A stretch of DNA of 7,702 bases from a bacterium. Its GTDB lineage: Bacteria; Planctomycetota; Planctomycetia; Pirellulales; Pirellulaceae. Below the pieces are notes generated by a model. It was not told where the DNA came from and did no database searches. It worked only from the letters and a program-made list of their open reading frames with translations. The first letter of the stretch is position 1. Every line of letters begins with the position of its first letter. The DNA is taken from the NCBI GenBank assembly GCA_030432015.1, contig JAUIHJ010000402.1:1-7702 (forward strand), given 5' to 3'. Below are positions 1 through 5,019 of this stretch, piece after piece. The position numbers were made by a program, and so were the translations under genes.

Positions 1-56
1 CCATGCCCACGGCGCACGGGCTGGTGCTGAAGTTGGGCGGAGAACGCGAATTGTGA
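1..56 (+). CDS. Possible 3' end of a gene truncated by the window edge
   Basis: Reading the plus strand from base 3 gives 17 sense codons and then TGA at 54-56, with the residues MPTAHGLVLKLGGEREL. Third codon positions are mostly G or C (about 13 of 17), as expected for coding DNA in this GC-rich genome. The other plus frames are stopped early or are poor at third positions. Nothing identifies the product. The Met at base 3 need not be a start, and the gene probably begins outside the window. A small hairpin (CCCG at 61-64 with CGGG at 71-74) follows the stop but has no U-tract. The stretch is short enough that it could be non-coding. Confidence 0.3.
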   Translation, partial: MPTAHGLVLKLGGEREL

Positions 57-100
57 CCGCCCCGCTTCGTCGGGCAAGCGTATCCGCTCGATGCCCCCAC

Positions 101-116
101 GCGGCCGGAGGGCCGC
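101..116 (-). terminator. GC-rich hairpin just after the TPR gene stop (no U-tract)
   Basis: GCGGCC at 101-106 pairs perfectly with GGCCGC at 111-116 across a 4-base loop. It lies 4 nt beyond the stop codon of the minus-strand TPR gene. No run of T follows on either strand, so it is not a standard intrinsic terminator. It may protect the mRNA 3' end or act with Rho, and it could equally serve a converging plus-strand gene that ends at 56. Confidence 0.35.
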
Positions 117-120
117 ACGC

Positions 121-1047
121 TTAGAAAAGCTCGTCGTTGGGCTCGAATCCCAGCGCGGTCACCGTGTCAAAGTCTGCTTTGGCGAGTTGGGCTTCTCCCA
201 ACGCCTCATAGATCAGGCCGCGGTGATAAATTACCACCGCCAACACTTGTTTTTCCCGCTCCATCTGGAATTTGTGAACCCGCAGGTCAGCGACTTTCAG
301 CGGGTCGTCCGTCGCAGGATGTTGGAGACCTGGCAGGTCCAGGTGGCTTTCGTAAGCAGCGACAGCACTTTCGAGGTCGTTCCTGGCCGCTGTCAAATCG
401 CCCAGCCTGTAACGGATAAAACCCCGTGTATCGAGCAGTGCTGGCTGTGGGCCTACCATGTCAATCGATTTGTCGATTTCCACCAACGCCTCGTCAAGCT
501 CGGTGTTGTTGAGGGCCCGAAAATAGGCGTGTGTGTTCAGTGCGTTCGCACGCTCAGCCGGGGTGCTGGCGCTGACGAGTTGTTGCAGGTCGCCGAGAGC
601 CTCGGTGGGCTTCCCCATCCGATGGTAGGTCAGGGCGCGACCGAGGAGCATGCGAGGATCGTCCCCTGCGAGCTTCTGCACCTGGCGATAGTCTTGGAGG
701 GCGGCCTCGTGATTCTTCAACTCGTCGTGCCACGCAGCCCGCTGCAGGTAGAGTTCGACATGGTTGGGGTCGGACTCCAGTGCTGAATCCAGGCTGCGGA
801 TTGCTGCGGCCAATTCGCCGTTGAGTCGCAGTTCGCTGGCCGCCGCCAGCCGCCAGCGCCCCAGCTCCTGAGCAAGGCCTTTATACAGGAGCGGCACCGC
901 GACGATGGCCACTGCGACGACGCACAGCGTCGTGGTTAGTAACCGAGTGCCGCTTGTTTTCGCTGGGTTGGGGGGGGAGGTGCCAGCGCGGCCGAGTGGT
1001 GACGAATCCGGGGCGTCACTTGGCTCTGGATAAGGTGTATGAGACAT
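121..1047 (-). CDS. Single-pass membrane protein with TPR repeats
   Basis: This is a 308-residue protein. Residues 1-35 are a Pro/Ser-rich, poorly ordered head. Residues about 36-55 form a hydrophobic segment (LLTTTLCVVAVAIVAVPLLY) that is either a signal anchor or an uncleaved transmembrane helix. From about residue 63 to the end the sequence falls into roughly 34-residue helical pairs with TPR spacing, near 63-96, 97-130, 131-164, 167-200, 202-235 and 270-303. The segment at about 236-265 interrupts the array. The best units carry the usual small residues and Tyr/Leu positions, for example residues 208-229 with RYRLGDLTAARNDLESA. TPR arrays are protein-binding scaffolds, so the likely role is an anchored, periplasm-facing adaptor; the partner is unknown. 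The ATG at 1045-1047 is the only sensible start, but no clear Shine-Dalgarno precedes it. The gene stands alone and diverges from the small gene at 1278. I am confident in the repeat call and have no evidence for a specific function. Confidence 0.88.
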   Translation of the reverse strand: MSHTPYPEPSDAPDSSPLGRAGTSPPNPAKTSGTRLLTTTLCVVAVAIVAVPLLYKGLAQELGRWRLAAASELRLNGELAAAIRSLDSALESDPNHVELYLQRAAWHDELKNHEAALQDYRQVQKLAGDDPRMLLGRALTYHRMGKPTEALGDLQQLVSASTPAERANALNTHAYFRALNNTELDEALVEIDKSIDMVGPQPALLDTRGFIRYRLGDLTAARNDLESAVAAYESHLDLPGLQHPATDDPLKVADLRVHKFQMEREKQVLAVVIYHRGLIYEALGEAQLAKADFDTVTALGFEPNDELF

Positions 1048-1277
1048 GAGTTGAACTCGACCACCAAAATTAGTAGACGTAGAAACGGAAATCCTTAGCC
1101 ACGCTGATTCGGCAGGGACCTCATAAGGCTATCGCTGGCAATGACATCCGGCAAGGCAGCAACTTGTGGCCGCCAGTTCCGCCGCGGTAGCCGCTTGCAA
1201 AGCGAGGCATTGTCGGGCATGCTTAGCTGCCTTAAACGTCCATTTTGACAGACTAAACGATTTATAAGGAGTTGGAT
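1048..1277. other. Divergent intergenic region (TPR gene / L7/L12-like gene)
   Basis: This 230 nt gap must hold the promoters of both diverging genes. A consensus-like TTGACA lies at 1245-1250 on the plus strand. The nearest TATA-like hexamer, TATAAG at 1263-1268, is only 12 nt away and overlaps the ribosome binding site of the next gene, so the pair does not make a standard sigma-70 promoter. Near the TPR gene the minus strand is AT-rich around 1062-1072 (TACTAATTTT), which might be a -10 region. I see no operator or RNA gene that I would defend. Confidence 0.5.
1266..1271 (+). promoter_or_regulatory. Shine-Dalgarno AAGGAG that fixes a GTG start
   Basis: AAGGAG at 1266-1271 ends 6 nt before the GTG at 1278-1280, which is ideal spacing. 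The in-frame TTG at 1272 would directly abut the motif and so cannot be the start. This is the clearest ribosome binding site in the window. Confidence 0.85.
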
Positions 1278-1604
1278 GTGCCCCTGTTCGAAGTCGAGAC
1301 AGACGCACACATAATCATCACGTGGGCAGCAGATGATGCGGCAGCGCGTGATGTCGTGAGCGAAGCCTATCCCTCGGATAAGGTCACCCGGATGACGAAG
1401 CGCCCGCGAGACACTTGGGTGATCTCCAAGGGCGCCCTCGGTCTGACGACCGCCGAAGCGGACCCCTGCAGCGTTGCTCGGGATTGCCTGGCGAAAGCTG
1501 CGGGCGACAAGGTCCATGCGATTCGGTTGTATATGCACGAGACGGGCACCGATCTTGAGCGTGCTCGCAAGGTGATCGAATCGAATATCCTGATGGGTTG
1601 GTAG
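1278..1604 (+). CDS. Small protein with a ribosomal L7/L12 C-terminal-like domain
   Basis: This 108-residue protein starts at GTG 1278 behind a well-spaced AAGGAG. An in-frame TTG six bases upstream is rejected for lack of spacing. Residues about 78-101 (DKVHAIRLYMHETG, then DLERARKVIE) follow the pattern of the L7/L12 C-terminal domain, in which K..AI..YRE.TG..L.EAK..VE forms a beta-alpha-alpha unit. In the ribosome that surface recruits elongation factors. Stand-alone bacterial proteins with this fold are known, and their roles are mostly undefined. Residues 1-55 form a separate part (FEVETDAHIIITWAADDAAA, then an RPRDTWVISK stretch) that looks like a beta-alpha-beta module I cannot name. 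There is no hinge, signal peptide or membrane segment, and this is not the ribosomal stalk protein rplL itself, which has a different N-terminal dimerisation domain. The protein is probably cytoplasmic. Gene reality is well supported by the ribosome binding site and composition; function is unknown. Confidence 0.8.
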   Translation: MPLFEVETDAHIIITWAADDAAARDVVSEAYPSDKVTRMTKRPRDTWVISKGALGLTTAEADPCSVARDCLAKAAGDKVHAIRLYMHETGTDLERARKVIESNILMGW

Positions 1605-1760
1605 TCGCCGATCCGCCGCATCGCCATTGAGTCAGGCGGTCGGCCGTCGGCAGCAAGGAGCATTGAGTCCCAGCGGAAGGGGCTGCGGTTCGCTTCGTGC
1701 GCCCGCCGTTGCTCCTGCGATCGTTTCGATCGCATTCTCTGAAGATTTTGTCATTGCCTG

Positions 1761-1829
1761 CGTGATCTGCGCTCGATATCTCATTGATGAGACGTCACGG
1801 TGGCCTTGGGTCAGCGATTCTAACTGACC
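1761..1829. repeat. Two adjacent dyad symmetries upstream of the small ORF at 1877
   Basis: TCTCAT (1779-1784) faces ATGAGA (1787-1792), and this is enclosed by an outer pair, CGTGA (1761-1765) with TCACG (1795-1799). Ten bases on, GGTCAG (1809-1814) faces CTGACC (1824-1829) across 9 nt. Neither is followed by a T-run, so they are not intrinsic terminators for the gene ending at 1604. They could be operator half-sites or leader structure for the ORF at 1877. The rest of the 1605-1876 gap shows no gene. Confidence 0.4.
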
Positions 1830-1876
1830 GGTGTGGGCCCAGTGACTTGGCAAGGCGATGTGGCTGGACTCTGAAA

Positions 1877-2107
1877 ATGGCAACAAACCAGACCAATTCA
1901 TACCCGGGAAATCGGGTGACGGCGACCAACTCTCCCGGCGGTAACGCTTGCCAAATGCGTGTGCAGGTGCGTGACCATCGCCAAGAATGGCATTTGCACG
2001 CAAGTTTTTCAAATGCCTCGCAAGCTCACGATTGTGCCCAGCAGTTGGGCCAACGCGGGCTCTCCGTGCGGGTGATCGAAAGTCGTTGCTGTCCGACGGC
2101 GAGCTAG
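1877..2107 (+). CDS. Small hypothetical protein
   Basis: This is a 76-residue ORF beginning at ATG 1877-1879. A longer in-frame version from 1784 exists, but its extra N-terminus looks non-coding and gains no ribosome binding site. A weak GGA at 1866-1868 sits 8 nt before the chosen ATG. The first 25 residues are Asn/Thr/Gly-rich and probably disordered. Residues about 26-70 show a compact beta-alpha-beta pattern: MRVQVRDHRQEWHLHASF, then an Ala/Gln-rich helix (NASQAHDCAQQLGQRG), then the strand LSVRVIES. This is a plausible small folded domain, loosely like other short alpha/beta domains, but I recognise no family. Three cysteines occur late (one in the helix, two in ESRCCP). No terminator with a U-tract follows; a short GC hairpin (TGCGC 2143-2147 with GCGCA 2152-2156) is the only candidate. 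It could be spurious, although the patterned C-terminal half argues otherwise. Confidence 0.55.
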   Translation: MATNQTNSYPGNRVTATNSPGGNACQMRVQVRDHRQEWHLHASFSNASQAHDCAQQLGQRGLSVRVIESRCCPTAS

Positions 2108-2453
2108 ATCCGGCGATTCACGGCACTCTACGGCGATGGTGCTGCGCGCCGGCGCACTGGGCCTCGTTCCACCTTGGATTTAGGTTCAGGTGGGTTGTGC
2201 CGGTGGTTACCCGCGGCGTCAGTCTTGACGTTGTGCTGCTTCGGAAAGTCGCCGCGCGAGTTTTGAGGTTGCGCTTTCCTCTGACGCTAGCTGCGGCACG
2301 CGCGGGAGAAATTGCAACCCGCTGCGTGCGTCTTGAAGTTTTCAAGTCTTGAAGTTGCGCACCCGTCAATGCCGTAGGCATATCAGTTGGCACGGCAGGC
2401 TTCTGGCTGCCGCCGCTGCGGTGGATCGCGGCGCGAAAAGGACGTGCTGTGCC
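2108..2453. other. Non-coding stretch carrying an imperfect 15-mer repeat
   Basis: No frame gives a protein-like sequence: the open frames here translate to Arg/Thr-rich or compositionally odd products without start signals. The stretch does contain a recurring motif close to GTCTTGAAGTTGCGC on the plus strand at 2222-2236, 2260-2274, 2330-2340 (first 11 bases only) and 2346-2360. The third copy also faces an inverted copy (CTTGAA 2332-2337 with TTCAAG 2341-2346). Confidence 0.55.
2222..2360 (+). repeat. Four imperfect copies of a GTYTTGANGTTGYGC motif
   Basis: The copies at 2222-2236 and 2260-2274 each match the copy at 2346-2360 at 13 of 15 positions. A partial copy at 2330-2340 is identical over 11 bases to the start of the last one, at 2346-2356. 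All lie on the same strand, with start-to-start spacings of 38, 70 and 16 nt. They sit between a small plus-strand ORF and the terminator of the minus-strand lipoprotein gene. They may be binding sites, a decayed repeat element, or low-level sequence drift. Confidence 0.45.
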
Positions 2454-2494
2454 AAAAAAAAATGCCCTGACCGCGCCGTGGCTCGATCAGGACA
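2454..2494 (-). terminator. Strong intrinsic terminator of the lipoprotein gene
   Basis: Read on the minus strand, bases 2494 down to 2463 fold into a long stem of about 13 base pairs, with one A-G mismatch and two wobble pairs, around the tetraloop CACG. The core is CCTGA pairing with TCAGG. The stem is followed directly by nine T (A-run at 2454-2462 on the plus strand). It lies about 75 nt beyond the lipoprotein stop. Loop, stem and U-tract all fit a Rho-independent terminator. Confidence 0.9.
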
Positions 2495-2568
2495 CCTGAT
2501 TTGACTGATTGTGTGTTGGGCAAGGCAGTGCGAGTTCGAGCTTCCGAAATCGCTCGCCATGACCGCAC

Positions 2569-3498
2569 TTAGCGGGCGTAAGGCGAATCGTAGCCCTGAC
2601 CGGTGCTGCCGGTGGTTGGATAGGCGCCGGCACCCGTTTGGGGATATCCGCCCGGACTGCTGGTCGGGGCCGTTGGGTAGCTGCCGCTCGCAGGATAACC
2701 AGACGAACTGCCGCTGGACGGATAGCTCGACGTTGTGCTGCTCGGCTGGCTCGTCGAACCGCCGCTGGTCGGCAAGGACGCGGCGGAACCCGTACTGCCA
2801 GGTTGATAGGCTCCTGCCTGGCTGCTTAGGCCGGTCGAGTCGGTTGTGGACGCGGGCGCGTAATTGCTGGCGGGCTGCGTTTCCCAAGTCTTCGCTTGCG
2901 GTGCCGTGTAGCTCCCTTGCTGTGCGCCATAGGGCTGCTGGCCACCGTACGGGTTGGCGGGTGCCTGGTAGCCGGTCGCTCCGGCGGCTGACCGAGCATC
3001 CGCGGTTCGATAGGCATCGTTCGTGCCAGGGTAGGCGCCTGGCTGGTTTGTCCCGGCGGTCGAGTAGGGTGCTGTGTTCGCCTGGTACGGCGATTGGCTC
3101 TGGCTGGCAAGTTGCCCGCCGCTTTGGCCGTTCGACGCATAGGGCGAGCTGCCGGGCTGCGTGGAAGCCGGCGTCGCATGGCTTGCCATGCCATACGGTC
3201 CCGTGCTGTAGTTACTTGTGGGGCTTCCGTTGGCGGTCGCTCCGCTCGGCCCCTGCGTTCCATAGCTGGCGTACGAGTTGCTGGCCAAGCTGGTTTGTCC
3301 ACCGGTCGCGGCGCGAGGACTGGGCAACGAGGATGACGGTTTGCGGGGTGCGCTGGCGAGTGCCGATGGGGAAGGCTTCTTGCCCCAACTTAGCCAATCG
3401 CTGGGAGCCGTGGCTCCGCTTTTGCATCCCGACGTGCCGATGAGCAGTGTACCGACCACCGCACCTACAACTGACCATCGCGAAAATGAAGCTCGCAT
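2569..3498 (-). CDS. Low-complexity secreted lipoprotein, Gly/Ser/Pro/Tyr-rich
   Basis: This is a 309-residue protein. Residues 1-24 are a lipoprotein signal peptide with Arg at 2 and 7 and a hydrophobic core (VVGAVVGTLLIG), ending in TSGC. Cys25 is the expected lipidated residue, although Thr at -3 makes the lipobox less canonical than LxGC. After a short tract with two Trp (about 34-41, SDWLSWGK), the rest is almost entirely Ser, Gly, Ala, Pro, Thr, Gln and Tyr. SYP, GYP, AYP and PYG motifs recur, densest in the last 70 residues. No catalytic domain is visible, so it is probably a disordered, surface-exposed or envelope-spacer protein. The ATG at 3496-3498 is preceded by GAGGA with only 3 nt spacing, which is tight but usable. 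The opposite strand has a long open frame here, but its product is Arg/Trp/Cys/Ser-rich and lacks any start signal. The lipobox, ribosome binding site and downstream terminator favour the minus-strand reading. The specific role is unknown. Confidence 0.85.
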   Translation of the reverse strand: MRASFSRWSVVGAVVGTLLIGTSGCKSGATAPSDWLSWGKKPSPSALASAPRKPSSSLPSPRAATGGQTSLASNSYASYGTQGPSGATANGSPTSNYSTGPYGMASHATPASTQPGSSPYASNGQSGGQLASQSQSPYQANTAPYSTAGTNQPGAYPGTNDAYRTADARSAAGATGYQAPANPYGGQQPYGAQQGSYTAPQAKTWETQPASNYAPASTTDSTGLSSQAGAYQPGSTGSAASLPTSGGSTSQPSSTTSSYPSSGSSSGYPASGSYPTAPTSSPGGYPQTGAGAYPTTGSTGQGYDSPYAR

Positions 3499-3877
3499 GG
3501 GTCCTCGCCCTTGTATTCAATTAACGTTGGTTGTGAGAAGACACTTGAATCGCAAGCGAATCGCAGGCAAACCAGGTGTTGCGCCACACGCGAGTGGGTA
3601 CTCGCGCTCTTGCCATCCAATGGCGTTATTCGGTCGTTACGATCGGCTTAAGCCACATATTCCGAAAACTTGGCGCCAGATTTTCCGATTGCGGAAGAAT
3701 TTCCTCTCATCGGGAAGAGCTGCCAGCGTCCAGGGGGGCGGATCATAGGAGGCGGTTTTCCGCAGGTCAACGCCAGTTTTTGCCCGTGTTCAACGCCAGC
3801 GGGTGCGTGAACTGGGTCGCTGGCGACCAATCAACCTCCAGGAGCTGATTGATTCCAGGTGAGCATCCGGCGGCAAG
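3499..3877. other. Intergenic region upstream of the lipoprotein gene
   Basis: I see no credible gene here. It must contain the lipoprotein promoter, but I could not pick a convincing -35/-10 pair. Minor structure includes a tandem AATCGCAAGCG / AATCGCAGGC near 3547-3567, a 10-base direct repeat TCAACGCCAG at 3767-3776 and 3790-3799, and an inverted pair CAATCA / TGATTG near 3830-3852. Confidence 0.5.
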
Positions 3878-3910
3878 AAAAAAGAGCCGGGACCTGGCAG
3901 GTCCCGGCTC
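3878..3910 (-). terminator. sodA: Intrinsic terminator of the superoxide dismutase gene
   Basis: GAGCCGGGACCT at 3884-3895 pairs perfectly over 12 bp with AGGTCCCGGCTC at 3899-3910 around a 3-base loop. On the minus strand the stem is followed by six T (A-run at 3878-3883). It lies about 65 nt past the dismutase stop. This is a textbook Rho-independent terminator for the minus strand; the plus side has no T-run, so it acts in one direction. Confidence 0.95.
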
Positions 3911-3975
3911 GCTCAAACCTTCGAATTGACTCGCTGACGGGCCAGCCGTAAAGGCTCGCTCGCTGGCGGTGCCGA

Positions 3976-4602
3976 CTAACCCTTGCAGGCTGCAAAGCGT
4001 CGCGCCACTTCGTCCCAATTGACGACATTCCAGAAGGCGGCCACATAGTCTGGGCGGCGATTCTGATAGTTCAGGTAGTACGCGTGTTCCCACACATCAA
4101 GGCCCAAGATCGGCGTGCCGCTGAGACCGGCAACGGCTTCGCCCATCAGGGGGCTGTCTTGATTGGCCGTCGACCCGACCGCCAGTTTTCCGTCGCGAAC
4201 CACGAGCCAGGCCCAGCCACTTCCAAATCGTGTTGCGGCGGCATTCGCAAACGCGGTCTTAAACGCTTCGAGTCCGCCCAGGTCCGCGTCGATGGCCGCA
4301 GCCAGCTCGCCGGTCGGATCGCCGCCGCAATTCGGCCCCATGACCGTCCAAAACAGGGAATGATTGGCGTGTCCACCACCATTGTTGCGTACCGCGCCGC
4401 GTTGGGCATCGGGGACGGCAGCGAGGTCGGCGACGAGATCCTCAATCGATTTGCTCTCCAGCGCCGACCCTGCGATCGCGTCGTTTACCTTGGTCACATA
4501 CGCGTTGTGGTGTTTGCCGTGATGGATCTCCATCGTTCGCGCATCAATATGAGGCTCCAGGGCATCCAATGCGTACGGTAAGGCCGGAAGTGTATAAGCC
4601 AT
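3976..4602 (-). CDS. sodA: Superoxide dismutase, Mn/Fe family, Mn-type signature
   Basis: This 208-residue enzyme has the usual length for the family. It converts two superoxide radicals to hydrogen peroxide and oxygen in the cytoplasm; no signal peptide is present. The N-terminal alpha-hairpin domain opens with YTLPALPYALDALEPHID. The four metal ligands are all visible: His27 (in MEIHHGKHH), His81 (in GGHANHSLFW), Asp169 and His173 (in DVWEHAYYLNY). Second-sphere Tyr35 is present. Gly77 together with Gln148 in STANQDSPL is the pattern of Mn-dependent enzymes such as E. coli SodA; Fe enzymes instead place the glutamine near residue 70. Metal use is inferred from this and some family members are cambialistic. 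The start is ATG 4600-4602, which matches the family N-terminus exactly and has GGGAG 9 nt upstream. An in-frame ATG at 4737 would add 45 unrelated residues and is rejected. The gene is monocistronic with its own terminator. Confidence 0.98.
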   Translation of the reverse strand: MAYTLPALPYALDALEPHIDARTMEIHHGKHHNAYVTKVNDAIAGSALESKSIEDLVADLAAVPDAQRGAVRNNGGGHANHSLFWTVMGPNCGGDPTGELAAAIDADLGGLEAFKTAFANAAATRFGSGWAWLVVRDGKLAVGSTANQDSPLMGEAVAGLSGTPILGLDVWEHAYYLNYQNRRPDYVAAFWNVVNWDEVARRFAACKG

Positions 4603-5000
4603 GTTCTCTCTCTCCCAATCAGGACACGATCGGTTTCGTAGGTTCAATCTGGTTGGTAAGTCCCACAACTGGGGCGAACGTGATCCTTTGCCGCAAAGCA
4701 AACACCACGCGTCGAGCACGAAGGCAGCAGACGACAAATCGTAGGATTTGATCCTGCGCGCTTCGCGGTAATTCCCTCAGGCACCCCAGGCAGGATGTCG
4801 CGAATTCGCGCCGAGTTGTCCATCGGCGCGCGATTTTCGCACGTTGCCGGCAGCATACCGCATGAAAATCCGAGTGGCAATGAGGGGGGTACGCCCGGAA
4901 CGGTCGAGATCGACTGGGCGCCGCTCGCTTCGCGTCCCCGCCGGGTATTTACCCGCCTGACGCCGACCTGCCTGGCGGCCGGGAGGTGGCGGTCCAGGTA
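4603..5000. other. Intergenic region between sodA and the signalling gene
   Basis: No convincing gene is present. Open frames on both strands give Arg-rich products without start signals. The sodA promoter should lie in the lower part, but no clear hexamer pair or recognisable regulator box (Fur, OxyR or SoxR type) could be identified by eye. A perfect short palindrome, CGGGTA (4942-4947) with TACCCG (4950-4955), lies towards the signalling gene and has no T-run. Confidence 0.5.
4612..4616 (-). promoter_or_regulatory. Ribosome binding site of sodA
   Basis: On the minus strand GGGAG ends 9 nt before the ATG at 4602, within a GA-rich tract. It supports the 208-residue start over the longer upstream one. 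Confidence 0.7.
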
Positions 5001-5017
5001 GCCGCCTTGTCGGCGGC
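5001..5017 (-). terminator. GC-only hairpin directly after the signalling gene stop
   Basis: GCCGCC (5001-5006) pairs with GGCGGC (5012-5017) across 5 nt. It starts 2 nt beyond the stop codon at 5020-5022. No U-tract follows on the minus strand. It may act as a Rho-assisted or mRNA-stabilising structure and resembles the arrangement after the TPR gene. Confidence 0.35.
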
Positions 5018-5019
5018 CG

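Noticed and set aside
1245..1268. TTGACA ... TATAAG as a sigma-70 promoter for the L7/L12-like gene
   Set aside because: The spacer is only 12 nt, and the TATAAG overlaps the Shine-Dalgarno, so transcription would start inside or at the coding region.
1632..2012. Minus-strand 126-residue open frame opposite the small ORF at 1877
   Set aside because: It has no ribosome binding site or domain pattern. The plus-strand ORF has a more protein-like strand/helix pattern, though this is not decisive.
2118..2393. 91-residue minus-strand open frame
   Set aside because: It is basic and Arg/Thr-rich with no start signal, and it covers the repeated 15-mers; treated as non-coding.
2511..3443. Long plus-strand open frame opposite the lipoprotein gene
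   Set aside because: Its product is rich in Arg, Trp, Cys and Ser with no domain, signal or ribosome binding site. The minus strand has a lipobox, an upstream GAGGA and a perfect terminator.
4603..4737. Extension of the dismutase to an upstream ATG
   Set aside because: The added 45 residues resemble no dismutase presequence. The internal ATG matches the family N-terminus and has GGGAG upstream.
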